This document shows positions 55,874 to 63,501 of a stretch of DNA of 64,000 nucleotides, piece by piece. The stretch's first letter is position 1, and every line of letters begins with the position of its first letter. The notes beneath the pieces were generated by a model. The model searched no databases and was not told the DNA's origin. It saw only the letters and a program-made list of their open reading frames with translations. The stretch is from an uncultured Bacilli bacterium (GTDB taxonomy: Bacteria; Bacillota_I; Bacilli_A; RF39; UBA660), in NCBI GenBank assembly GCA_910584655.1, contig CAJUBJ010000001.1:1-64000 (forward strand). The letters run 5' to 3'. The position numbers and the translations under genes were made by a program.

Positions 55874-56572
55874 ATGGAAGGTGCAAATAAGGGTAAAATA
55901 ATTGTTATTGAAGGAACTGATTGTTCTGGAAAAGAAACACAAACTAGTTTATTAGTTCAAAGACTTAGAAGAGAAGGAAGAAAAATTGAGCGAATGAGTT
56001 TTCCTGATTACGATTCTCCAACAGGAAAAATCGTAGGAGGTCCATATTTGGGTAAAAAGTATATTTGCGATGGTTATTTTCCAGAGGGAGCATCAGAGGT
56101 TGATCCTAAAGTTGCTTGTTTGTATTATGCAGCAGATAGAAGATATAATATGAAGAGAATACTTGATTTAGTTAATCAAGGAGTAGATGTAGTGTTAGAT
56201 CGATATGTAGAAAGTAATATGGGCCATCAAGGTGGTAAAATTTTTGATAAGGAAGAAAGATTAAAGTTATATAAAAGTCTTGAAGATTTAGAATATGGAT
56301 TTTTAGAGTTGCCACGACCAGATTTTACAATATTTTTATATATGCCATATAAGAAAGTTGCAGAGTTAAGGAATGGTAGAAGTGAGCCAGGAGATCAACA
56401 TGAATCAAATCCATTACATATTAGAAATGCGGAACATGCATATTTAGAATTAGCAGAAATTCATGGGTACAAAAAAGTTGATTGTGTTGATAAAAAAGGG
56501 AAGTTACGTGATGTTGAAACTATTCAAGAAGATGTTTATGAAATAGTAAAAAAAGAATTGGGTATGGAATAA
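55874..56572 (+). CDS. tmk: Thymidylate kinase
   Basis: 232 residues. The P-loop (EGTDCSGKET, about 14-23) and the DRYVES motif (DRY-x2-S) are those of dTMP kinases, which make dTDP for DNA synthesis. The usual AYQG helix reads GHQG here. RNGRSEPGDQHESNP stands in the LID region, and the protein is about 20 residues longer than the B. subtilis enzyme, matching a variant Tmk subgroup. Alternative: deoxynucleoside kinase-like NTPase. It is a single-gene unit. Confidence 0.82.
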   Translation: MEGANKGKIIVIEGTDCSGKETQTSLLVQRLRREGRKIERMSFPDYDSPTGKIVGGPYLGKKYICDGYFPEGASEVDPKVACLYYAADRRYNMKRILDLVNQGVDVVLDRYVESNMGHQGGKIFDKEERLKLYKSLEDLEYGFLELPRPDFTIFLYMPYKKVAELRNGRSEPGDQHESNPLHIRNAEHAYLELAEIHGYKKVDCVDKKGKLRDVETIQEDVYEIVKKELGME

Positions 56573-56597
56573 AAGGTAGATTAGTCTATCTTTTTTT
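56572..56597 (+). terminator. Intrinsic terminator after tmk
   Basis: AAAGGTAGA pairs with TCTATCTTT around a 4-nt loop, followed by T. The next promoter begins within the T run. Confidence 0.8.
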
Positions 56598-56605
56598 GTT
56601 ATACT
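56597..56605 (+). promoter_or_regulatory. Extended -10 promoter of the 199-aa gene
   Basis: TGtTATACT at 56597-56605, abutting the tmk terminator. The leader is about 17 nt. Confidence 0.55.
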
Positions 56606-56628
56606 AAATAATTAGACAGGGTGGTTTT

Positions 56629-57228
56629 ATGAAAAGATTAGTTTTGCATAATGTGCAAGAAATTAATGAAGATAATAAAATTTTTGTAAAACAGAATGCA
56701 TTGATTAAACCAGATGGAACTTTTTATTTGGCTAAAGGGTATACAGGATGTAATCCTTGGCATCAATTGGAAAGTTCAGCTTTGATGGTGGGGAGGCAAG
56801 ATATAGGATTTGATTTTATTCAAAAATATGATCAATATTTAAGTTATTTGGAAGAAAAGAGTCCAGAAGACTATAGACTTTATCTAGAAAATTTAAGGAA
56901 AGTTAGTAGGGTTATAAATGCGACAAAGCTTTATGATAAAAGAAGTGTTTTAGTTCATTTCTATGGTTATGTGTTGTTTTGTAGAACAGAAATAATAAAA
57001 GCATTTAATGATCGTGATAAATTTTATGAGCAATCTTTGATTCCTAATTCAAGTATTTGTGGTAAAGAGATGACTTTAGAGCAACAAGAAACTTTAGAAA
57101 AATTATTTAATGTTAATGAGGGACAAAATATTTATAGTTATGGATATGGGAAGTGTATTACAGATAAAGATGAAATGTTGCAATTAGTTTTAACTAATAA
57201 AAATCATGGTGGAAGATGGCATTGTTAA
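56629..57228 (+). CDS. Protein of unknown function (199 residues)
   Basis: I do not recognise this protein. It has no signal peptide or membrane helix and looks like a compact cytoplasmic alpha/beta protein. Notable segments are a Trp/His-containing CNPWHQLESSALMVG (about 41-55), a helical middle (KYDQYLSYLEEKSPEDYRLY), and a C-terminal end NHGGRWHC with His, Trp and Cys close together. It has a ribosome binding site (AGGGTGG) and lies between tmk and ffh as its own unit. Confidence 0.7.
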   Translation: MKRLVLHNVQEINEDNKIFVKQNALIKPDGTFYLAKGYTGCNPWHQLESSALMVGRQDIGFDFIQKYDQYLSYLEEKSPEDYRLYLENLRKVSRVINATKLYDKRSVLVHFYGYVLFCRTEIIKAFNDRDKFYEQSLIPNSSICGKEMTLEQQETLEKLFNVNEGQNIYSYGYGKCITDKDEMLQLVLTNKNHGGRWHC

Positions 57229-57237
57229 TTAATTTTA

Positions 57238-57246
57238 TGCTATAAT
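57238..57246 (+). promoter_or_regulatory. Extended -10 promoter of ffh
   Basis: TGcTATAAT at 57238-57246. The predicted leader is about 10 nt and begins near the AAGGTG site. Confidence 0.65.
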
Positions 57247-57262
57247 ATGAAAGGTGATAAAA

Positions 57263-58570
57263 ATGTTTGAATATATGGGTGATAGATTATCAAAAGCTAT
57301 AAAAAATATTCGTGGTATGGGAAGAATTACCGAAGAGAATATTAGTGAAGCAATGAGAGAAATTAGAATGGCTTTATTGGAAGCTGATGTTAACTATCAA
57401 GTAGTAAAAGAATTTGTAAACAAGGTTAAAGAAAAGGCTTTAGGAATGGAAGTACAAAAGTCTTTAAAACCAGATGAATTATTTATTAAAATAGTTAAGG
57501 ATGAGTTAGTAGAATTATTAGGTGGAGAAGAGGCTCCTCTTAATACTGAGGGTAAGCCAGCTATTTTGATGTTAGTTGGTTTACAAGGTAGTGGTAAAAC
57601 TACTACTTGTGGTAAGTTATCTAACTATTTAAGAAAGAAACATGCAAAGAAACCTTTATTGGTAGCGTGTGATATTTATAGACCAGCAGCTATAGAGCAA
57701 TTACAAACTGTAGGTAAGCAACTTAATATTCCAGTTTATACTGAAGGTAAGAAAAATGTTAATGAGATTATTGCTCATGCACTTGATTATGCAAAGGAAA
57801 ATGGAAATGATTATGTAATAATAGATACAGCAGGTCGTTTGCATATTGATGAGGAATTAATGGATGAACTTTTAGGAATTGTAGATTTATGTCATCCTCA
57901 AGAATGCTTACTTGTAATTGACGCAATGATGGGACAAGATGCTATTAATGTTATTAATGGTTTTAATGATAAATTAAGTTTAACAGGATGTATTTTAACT
58001 AAGTTGGATGGAGATACTAAAGGTGGAGTTGCACTATCAGTTAGACATTTAACTAATGTACCAATTAAATTTGTGGGAGATTCTGAAAAATTAGATGGAT
58101 TATCTCCTTTCTATCCAGAAAGAATGGCAGAACGTATTTTAGATATGGGAGATGTTTTATCAATTGCCGAAAAGGTAGAAGGAATTATCTCTGAAGATGA
58201 GGCAGAAGCTCAAGCGAAGAAAATGTTAAGTGGTAAGTATGATTTGGAAGATTTCTTAGCTAACTTGAAGCAAATAAGAAAATTAGGACCACTAGAAAAT
58301 ATTTTGAAAATGTTGCCACAGGCAAGAAAAATGGGACTTAATAATGTTAACATTGATCCTAAGGATATGGCACATGTAGAAGCTATTATACTTTCTATGA
58401 CTCCTTATGAAAGAAAGCATCCTGAGGTATTAAAAGCAACACGTAAGCAACGTATAAGTAAAGGTTGCGGAAGAGATGTGGCTGAAATAAATAGATTACT
58501 TAAGCAGTTTGAGGAAATGAAAAAAATGATGAAAATGTTGAGTAACGGAAATATGAAGTTGCCATTTTAA
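57263..58570 (+). CDS. ffh: Signal recognition particle protein Ffh (SRP54)
   Basis: 435 residues. N domain, then GTPase with GLQGSGKTTT (from about residue 106), DTAGRLHID, TKLDGDTKGGVAL and FVGDSEKLDGL, and a Met-rich M domain (about 300-435) ending MMKMLSNGNMKLPF that binds 4.5S RNA and signal peptides. It works with FtsY, encoded 1.8 kb upstream. The ATG at 57263 is used; the GTG at 57254 sits in the ribosome binding site. Confidence 0.97.
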   Translation: MFEYMGDRLSKAIKNIRGMGRITEENISEAMREIRMALLEADVNYQVVKEFVNKVKEKALGMEVQKSLKPDELFIKIVKDELVELLGGEEAPLNTEGKPAILMLVGLQGSGKTTTCGKLSNYLRKKHAKKPLLVACDIYRPAAIEQLQTVGKQLNIPVYTEGKKNVNEIIAHALDYAKENGNDYVIIDTAGRLHIDEELMDELLGIVDLCHPQECLLVIDAMMGQDAINVINGFNDKLSLTGCILTKLDGDTKGGVALSVRHLTNVPIKFVGDSEKLDGLSPFYPERMAERILDMGDVLSIAEKVEGIISEDEAEAQAKKMLSGKYDLEDFLANLKQIRKLGPLENILKMLPQARKMGLNNVNIDPKDMAHVEAIILSMTPYERKHPEVLKATRKQRISKGCGRDVAEINRLLKQFEEMKKMMKMLSNGNMKLPF

Positions 58571-58596
58571 AAGTAGTTTAAAAGCTACTTTTTTTC
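58569..58596 (+). terminator. Intrinsic terminator after ffh
   Basis: AAAGTAG pairs with CTACTTT, followed by T run. Confidence 0.85.
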
Positions 58597-58616
58597 TTTG
58601 TTAAAATTATCTATTA

Positions 58617-58625
58617 TGTTATAAT
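58617..58625 (+). promoter_or_regulatory. Extended -10 promoter of the secreted protein/DUF5305 pair
   Basis: TGtTATAAT at 58617-58625; leader about 18 nt. Confidence 0.65.
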
Positions 58626-58649
58626 TAATAGTAGAGTAGGTGTGCTTAT

Positions 58650-59177
58650 ATGAAACAGAATAAGAAATGCACTTTATTTTCTGTAATAGGAATATTTGTT
58701 GCTTTTGTTAGTTTAGTAACAAGTTTGTCAGCAATGGGAACATCTATGGCTGGTAATGGAGTAGCTATGGAAAATAAAGAAGTTTATGATATTAAGATTG
58801 ATAATGTTTCTGAAATATTTTCTGATGAAGAAATAGAAGTGATAAAGTCTCCTGAAAGTAAAGAAAATATGATAAGTTATGGTGTTAAGTTGAAAAATAT
58901 TGATAGTACTACGCAAGTTCAATTTGATATAGAAAATAAAGGAAATGTTAATGCTAAAGTAAAGAATGTTAAAATAAATGGAATTGAAAATTATAAGGAT
59001 AATGTTGATGTAAAAGTTCTTGGTTTGAATGTTGGCGATGTGATTGATGCTGAAATTAAAAATTTGGGGGTTAAAGTTATTACCCAATATAAAAATCCTG
59101 TTATAGACGAGAATGGAATGTTTAGTTCTGTTATTTTGGATAATATAAATGTAGAAATAGAATTTGATAAAGAATAA
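58650..59177 (+). CDS. Secreted or membrane-anchored protein of unknown function
   Basis: 175 residues. A basic N terminus (KQNKK) and hydrophobic stretch (FSVIGIFVAFVSLVTSLSAM) form a signal peptide or anchor. The rest is predicted beta-rich with regular strand patterns (QVQFDIENKGNVNAKVKNVKI), consistent with an immunoglobulin-like extracellular fold. It ends about 10 nt before the DUF5305 gene start and probably acts with it at the cell surface. In Bacillota such proteins are often near SipW-type signal peptidases, but none is in the window. Confidence 0.7.
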   Translation: MKQNKKCTLFSVIGIFVAFVSLVTSLSAMGTSMAGNGVAMENKEVYDIKIDNVSEIFSDEEIEVIKSPESKENMISYGVKLKNIDSTTQVQFDIENKGNVNAKVKNVKINGIENYKDNVDVKVLGLNVGDVIDAEIKNLGVKVITQYKNPVIDENGMFSSVILDNINVEIEFDKE

Positions 59178-59187
59178 GGTGGTTTTT

Positions 59188-60324
59188 ATGAAGAAAACAA
59201 TGAAATTAAAAGATGAAGACTTTGCAAGAATGGAGAAAGTAAATCATCCTTATAATAGACATATTGATGACAATAAATATTTTTATTTATCTTATGGATT
59301 AAGAATATTTTTAATGTTTACATCAATAGTTATTTTAGGAGTAGTAGCTTATTCTTGCTTTAATGATAGCTTTTCAGAGGCACGTGATGCAAAATTGCGT
59401 TATGAAGAGAAAGGTCAGATAGATTCTAATGTTCAACTATTTGAAAATAATCCTTTTGGAGATGGAATATTAGATACAACTGGAATTTATCATTCTGATA
59501 TGATTGATAAGATAGGTACAGACTTTAAATATAGTTATACTTTTGATAAAGAAGTTAATGTTGATTATTCGTATTATGTTGTTGCAACGATGGAACTTAA
59601 GAATGTAGATGGTAAAGTTCTTTCTACAAATGATTATGAATTAATTCCTAAAGATGAGAAGATTGAAAAAAGTGAAAGCAATGTTAAATCTATAAATTTA
59701 AATCAAAATATTAATTTAGATTATGTTTATTATAATAATTTGGCTAAAGAAGTAAGAAATCAGTATGGAATTGATTTATATGGAAATTTATATATAAAAA
59801 TGTATATAGATACTAATGTAAAATATGCTCAATTTGAAGAAAATAAGGGAAAAGAGCAAGTGTTGGAAGTTTCAATACCTTTGATGTCTTCACAAGTTAG
59901 TGTAGATTTAGTTAATGGTATTGATAATAAAGATACTTATGTTGAACATACTAATCCTAAGTTAATTAAACCAACTATCCTTTATTTGGGAGTTAGTTTA
60001 TTAATAGTAGATACTTTATTCTTTTTATTATCATTAGGTTTTATTTTTAAATCAACACCAAAGAAAAGTAAATATTCATCTTTAAGAGATGGTTTACTAA
60101 GAGATTATGATAGAGTGATTGTAAATTGTAAAAAGTTACCAAGTGTAGAAGGATATAAAATAATAGATTGTTATAGTTTTTCTGAATTAATGGATGCACA
60201 AAGATTGCTTGAAAAACCAATACTATATTTTGAAATTGTCAAAAATCAAAAATGTGTATTTATGATTCTTGGAAATAATGAAGTTTATAAATTTGTATTA
60301 AAAGAATGTGATTTAGAATTTTAG
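59188..60324 (+). CDS. DUF5305-like membrane protein
   Basis: 378 residues. A cytoplasmic N terminus, membrane helix 1 (about 36-58), an extracytoplasmic domain of about 200 residues rich in strands, membrane helix 2 (about 269-292) and a C-terminal cytoplasmic domain. The ending (VEGYKIIDCYSFSELMDAQR, then LEKPILYFEIVKN and CVFMILGNNEVYKFVL) matches the DUF5305 pattern, in which a short alpha/beta module follows the second helix. The ATG at 59188 follows AAGGTGG; an ATT-type upstream start is not needed. Function is unknown; co-transcribed with the secreted protein before it. Confidence 0.75.
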   Translation: MKKTMKLKDEDFARMEKVNHPYNRHIDDNKYFYLSYGLRIFLMFTSIVILGVVAYSCFNDSFSEARDAKLRYEEKGQIDSNVQLFENNPFGDGILDTTGIYHSDMIDKIGTDFKYSYTFDKEVNVDYSYYVVATMELKNVDGKVLSTNDYELIPKDEKIEKSESNVKSINLNQNINLDYVYYNNLAKEVRNQYGIDLYGNLYIKMYIDTNVKYAQFEENKGKEQVLEVSIPLMSSQVSVDLVNGIDNKDTYVEHTNPKLIKPTILYLGVSLLIVDTLFFLLSLGFIFKSTPKKSKYSSLRDGLLRDYDRVIVNCKKLPSVEGYKIIDCYSFSELMDAQRLLEKPILYFEIVKNQKCVFMILGNNEVYKFVLKECDLEF

Positions 60325-60350
60325 ACATCATAATTGATGTCTTTTTCTTT
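60323..60350 (+). terminator. Intrinsic terminator after DUF5305 gene
   Basis: GACATCA (60324-60330) pairs with TGATGTC (60335-60341), followed by TTTTTCTTT. Confidence 0.85.
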
Positions 60351-60440
60351 TTCGTTAATCTTATATTATTTAGATATGGGTAAAAAACCTAAACATAAAA
60401 TTAATTGTTTCATATTATAAATTAGAAAGGATTGTTTTTT

Positions 60441-60749
60441 ATGTTTTTAAATAGATGTTATGAAAATGAAAATATGAATAATAATATGGCAACGAATATG
60501 AATATGAATTCTGGAATGATGATGGGATCAGAAAATTGTATGAATCAAGGTTGTACATGTCCACCAGTAATGGAATGTCCACAAGAACGTGTATGTCATA
60601 GACAAATGTGTTATGAAGTACCTCATATTATTCCTATAAATACAAGAATAATTAACCATCATATTTATAGACACACTTATCAACCAATGTATACTTGCAC
60701 TATGGAAGATGAAGTAAGCAATGTTTATGATAATGGATGTGGATTTTAA
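60441..60749 (+). CDS. CotD-like spore coat protein (putative)
   Basis: 102 residues, rich in Met, Asn, Cys, His and Tyr. An Asn/Met-rich start (NNNMATNMNMNSGMMMG), a Cys cluster (CMNQGCTCPPVMECPQERVC), and a segment HIIPINTRIINHHIYRHTYQ resembling the PHI-P-x-HT-x-x-VNH-x-x-x-x-H core of CotD-type inner spore coat proteins. Such cysteine- and tyrosine-rich proteins are cross-linked into the coat. The spoIIGA-sigE pair in the same window supports sporulation, but the similarity is modest and other Cys-rich surface proteins are possible. Confidence 0.6.
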   Translation: MFLNRCYENENMNNNMATNMNMNSGMMMGSENCMNQGCTCPPVMECPQERVCHRQMCYEVPHIIPINTRIINHHIYRHTYQPMYTCTMEDEVSNVYDNGCGF

Positions 60750-60771
60750 AAAGGTCTTATGACCTTTTTTA
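60749..60771 (+). terminator. Intrinsic terminator after the CotD-like gene
   Basis: AAAAGGTC (60749-60756), TTAT loop, GACCTTTT, then T run. Confidence 0.85.
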
Positions 60772-60784
60772 ATTTTTTTATTTA

Positions 60785-60793
60785 TGTTATAAT
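60785..60793 (+). promoter_or_regulatory. Extended -10 promoter of the pseudopilin gene
   Basis: TGtTATAAT at 60785-60793. The leader would be about 10 nt. Confidence 0.6.
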
Positions 60794-60810
60794 TGTTTAA
60801 GGTGAAGTAT

Positions 60811-61188
60811 ATGAAAAAGAATGGATATACAGCATTAGAAATGTTGGTTGTGATAGTTGTTTTAGGTGTATTTACAATAGGGATATTATCTGCTACGTCT
60901 TATGCTTATCAAGATAGAAGTATTATATATTATGAGGAAATAGAACATATAATTGAAAAAGAAGCAAAGTTATATGGTGAAAGAGAAATAATTAATAGTG
61001 TAAAAAATGAGGGAAATTTGGTTATTACGCTTAATGATTTAGTGACAGCAGGATATTATGTTGCTGACGACAAAGAAGGAAATGTGATAGATCCAAGAAA
61101 TAGTAAAGCAACATTAAATGGATTGAAAATTAAACTTACATATGAAGCTGATAATACTATTACAGCAAAAGTTATAGAAGAGGATTAA
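60811..61188 (+). CDS. Type IV pilin-like (pseudopilin) protein
   Basis: 125 residues. It starts MKKNGYTALEMLVVIVVLGV, a class III prepilin signal: cleavage after Gly5, then a residue-5 Glu (of YTALE) and a hydrophobic helix. The remaining about 95 residues are a small soluble domain. It resembles ComG minor pilins used for DNA uptake, but no comG ATPase, membrane protein or prepilin peptidase is in the window. The ATG at 60811 follows AAGGTG. Confidence 0.85.
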   Translation: MKKNGYTALEMLVVIVVLGVFTIGILSATSYAYQDRSIIYYEEIEHIIEKEAKLYGEREIINSVKNEGNLVITLNDLVTAGYYVADDKEGNVIDPRNSKATLNGLKIKLTYEADNTITAKVIEED

Positions 61189-61200
61189 TCTTCTTTTTTT
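61176..61200 (+). terminator. Intrinsic terminator after the pseudopilin gene
   Basis: AGAAGA (61176-61181) pairs with TCTTCT (61189-61194), followed by T run. Confidence 0.75.
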
Positions 61201-61283
61201 GTAAAATGATTGTCAAAACTTAACAAAAGACTATATAAAAATGTAAAAGTTATGTATGATATTAATGTAAGGGTGTGATTAAA

Positions 61284-61481
61284 GTGATATATCCATCAAT
61301 AGACAAGTTATTGAATATTGTTGATTCTAAGTACAAGCTTGTGCATATTGCTTCAAGAAGAAGTAAACAAATGTTAGAAAATAAACATTATCAAATGAAG
61401 CAAAATGAATATGTTAATAAAAAAGAGCTTGGACGTGCATTAGAAGAAGTGGAAAAAGGATTAATTACTGTAAAAGAGTAA
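61284..61481 (+). CDS. rpoZ: RNA polymerase omega subunit
   Basis: 65 residues with the omega core YPSIDKLLNIVDSKYKLVHI, then ASRRSKQM and the C-terminal KELGRALEEVEKGLI. Omega helps assemble and stabilise RNA polymerase. The start is GTG at 61284, 10 nt after AAGGG; an upstream GTG at 61275 overlaps the site. The usual neighbour gmk is missing, and rpoZ stands alone between the pseudopilin gene and convergent rpmB. Confidence 0.92.
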   Translation: MIYPSIDKLLNIVDSKYKLVHIASRRSKQMLENKHYQMKQNEYVNKKELGRALEEVEKGLITVKE

Positions 61482-61495
61482 TTAATTTTTTTTGC

Positions 61496-61520
61496 AAAAA
61501 AAAAAGTTCCAATTGGAACG
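61496..61520 (-). terminator. Intrinsic terminator after rpmB (minus strand)
   Basis: GTTCC and GGAAC flank AATT (61506-61519), followed on the minus strand by ten T. Confidence 0.82.
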
Positions 61521-61545
61521 ATCTTCTTAAAACCATGAGTGCGAA

Positions 61546-61722
61546 TTATGCAGCTTCTTCTTCTTTTTTCATTGTTCTTGCTTCTCTAGCAGTTAGAACA
61601 ACTTTTGTACCATTGATAGTTACTTTTTGGAAGTTTGGCTTTTGAGCATGTTTAGTTGCATTTAAAGCATGACTTCTTCTATTTCCACTTAAAGGTTTTT
61701 TTGTACTTACTTTTTTTGCCAT
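61546..61722 (-). CDS. rpmB: 50S ribosomal protein L28
   Basis: 58 residues on the minus strand: starts MAKKVSTKKPLSGNRRSHAL and continues with QKVTINGTKVVLTAREARTM. This is the Firmicutes L28 pattern, including the GNRRSHA motif; the four cysteines of the zinc-binding form are absent. AAGGAGG lies 7 nt before the ATG. Single gene with its own terminator, convergent with rpoZ. Confidence 0.95.
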   Translation of the reverse strand: MAKKVSTKKPLSGNRRSHALNATKHAQKPNFQKVTINGTKVVLTAREARTMKKEEEAA

Positions 61723-61755
61723 AGTTACGCCTCCTTAAAAATCATTTCATAACCA

Positions 61756-61784
61756 ACTTTATCATAATTGAAGAATAAAGTCAA
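61756..61784 (-). promoter_or_regulatory. Putative promoter of rpmB
   Basis: On the minus strand TTGACT (61784-61779), 17-nt spacer, TAAAGT (61761-61756). A TATGAT at 61766-61761 overlaps it. Confidence 0.45.
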
Positions 61785-61842
61785 TTATTTATTGAATTTA
61801 GGGCGAATAGCCGTAGTAAAATTTGTTATGAATTAAGCTCTG

Positions 61843-61851
61843 TGTTATAAT
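61843..61851 (+). promoter_or_regulatory. Extended -10 promoter of the transglutaminase-like gene
   Basis: TGtTATAAT at 61843-61851; leader about 19 nt, with AGGGGGA before the ATG. Confidence 0.65.
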
Positions 61852-61876
61852 ACCAAACAATTTAGGGGGAACTTAT

Positions 61877-63364
61877 ATGAAAGGAAATTTAAGAATAATT
61901 TTAAATGAAGAAGATAATAGAATTGATTTTTCTCCATGGATTAATGATGATGAATATCTTATTACAATTTACGTTAGTGATATGACAAAACTTGAAAATA
62001 TTATAAATGACGAAGGGTTATTTAATGATATGATTGAAATGTATGAATATTTTTTTGGAAGTGATGAAAAACATAAAGATTATATTGATTTTCTCCATAC
62101 AAGTTCTCATGAAGTAAAGGATTTTTTAAAAACATTTGATGAAGTTAATATTCTAGGAGATTTTCCTCTAGTTAGAAAATATATATTAGAGAATAATTTA
62201 ACCTCTAAAAGAGTGTTTTATAATAATACTCTTCCTTTGAAAAAAGAAAGTGTATTGGAGGTAACAAAATTCTTTGAGGATTTGCCTTGTGTAAAATTCT
62301 TTGTTGATGGAAATGAAGCCTCTGTAACTTTAGAAGAATATACTAAAACAGTAGAAATAATAGAAAATATTGCTCATAGTGTAAGAAGTCTTGGATTAAG
62401 TCCGATGGAAGAAATAATGTATGTATATGATTTGGTTAGAGATAGAGAATATGTTGCTGAGAGTGTTGATGAGGAATATACAGTCTCTAGGGATTTAACT
62501 TCTGTTTTACTTGGAGATAAGATAGTATGTGTCGGTTTTTCAGTTTTATTTAACGAAATATTAAATTATTTGGGATATAATACTAAGAATTTTGTATTAA
62601 TGCCATCGAAAGGCAAAAGAGGCCATATGAGGAGTCTTGTTTATGTAGAAGATGAAAAATATGATATTAGTGGAATGTATTTTTTTGATCCAACATTTGA
62701 TTGCAGAAAAAATAATAGTAGTACTTTTTTAGAAAAATATTTATATTTTGCAAAAAGTTATAGACAAATAACAAAGTTAGATAATGGAAAATTTGATAAT
62801 GCATATTATAGTTTTTTTGATGATAATGTGATTGATTATATAGATGAATTATTTGATGAAGAAGAAATTAATTTATTTGACTTATTTACTAAGATGAATT
62901 TGACTTATTTAAATGAAATGTTAAATTTTTCTAATCAAGACACAATTAGTATTGATGGTGGTAGTGTTCTTAAAGAAAGTTTAATTGAAAAGGCATATAT
63001 TATTTTACAGCTAATTAATGAAGAAATCAGAAGTGATAAATTTTTAAGAATTTTATATAATGTGAGAAAGCAACAATATTATTTGAATCCAGAAAAGTAT
63101 GCATTTGATATTAATACAATTACAAATATAATTCTTAATTCAAAATTGGCAAGTAAAAGTAGAAGTATTCAAGAAAATTTCTTGAGTGCAATATTTGGTG
63201 TAGAGTTTTTAGTTGACGAATTTGAAGCAAAAGAGATTGTTAATGAGTTTTTTTCAGAAAATGATTTAGAAAAAGATATGGAAAGAGTAAAATTAACAAG
63301 AGTTTTAAAAACAATTTTGTGTAAAAAAGAAAATGTAGACCGAGATTTGTCTTTAAAAAAATAA
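61877..63364 (+). CDS. Transglutaminase-like cysteine-protease-fold protein
   Basis: 495 residues, no signal peptide. Residues 1-165 are mixed and unfamiliar. Residues 180-285 carry a transglutaminase-like core: helix EEIMYVYDLVRDREY, Cys218 (KIVCVGFSVLFNEILNYLG), His250 (GHMRSLVYV) and Asp271 (FFDPTFD), the Cys-His-Asp triad in the right order and spacing. The last 200 residues are helical. Cytoplasmic members may be peptidases or act on peptidoglycan fragments; the substrate is unknown. Single gene with its own promoter and terminator. Confidence 0.82.
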   Translation: MKGNLRIILNEEDNRIDFSPWINDDEYLITIYVSDMTKLENIINDEGLFNDMIEMYEYFFGSDEKHKDYIDFLHTSSHEVKDFLKTFDEVNILGDFPLVRKYILENNLTSKRVFYNNTLPLKKESVLEVTKFFEDLPCVKFFVDGNEASVTLEEYTKTVEIIENIAHSVRSLGLSPMEEIMYVYDLVRDREYVAESVDEEYTVSRDLTSVLLGDKIVCVGFSVLFNEILNYLGYNTKNFVLMPSKGKRGHMRSLVYVEDEKYDISGMYFFDPTFDCRKNNSSTFLEKYLYFAKSYRQITKLDNGKFDNAYYSFFDDNVIDYIDELFDEEEINLFDLFTKMNLTYLNEMLNFSNQDTISIDGGSVLKESLIEKAYIILQLINEEIRSDKFLRILYNVRKQQYYLNPEKYAFDINTITNIILNSKLASKSRSIQENFLSAIFGVEFLVDEFEAKEIVNEFFSENDLEKDMERVKLTRVLKTILCKKENVDRDLSLKK

Positions 63365-63385
63365 ATTATATTTCGGGTATGTAAT

Positions 63386-63413
63386 AACACTATAATATTA
63401 TAGTGTTTTTTTG
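63386..63413 (+). terminator. Intrinsic terminator after the transglutaminase-like gene
   Basis: AACACTATAAT (63386-63396) and ATTATAGTGTT (63397-63407) form a perfect inverted repeat, followed by seven T. Confidence 0.87.
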
Positions 63414-63466
63414 TGGAAAATAATTTATAAATCATACAATTATTCGTTTTAAATAAGGAGTATTTT

Positions 63467-63475
63467 TGATATAAT
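63467..63475 (+). promoter_or_regulatory. Extended -10 promoter of dnaE
   Basis: TGaTATAAT at 63467-63475; leader about 20 nt with AAAGGTGG before the ATG. Confidence 0.62.
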
Positions 63476-63501
63476 AATTGAAAAGAAAGGTGGTAATGTT
63501 T

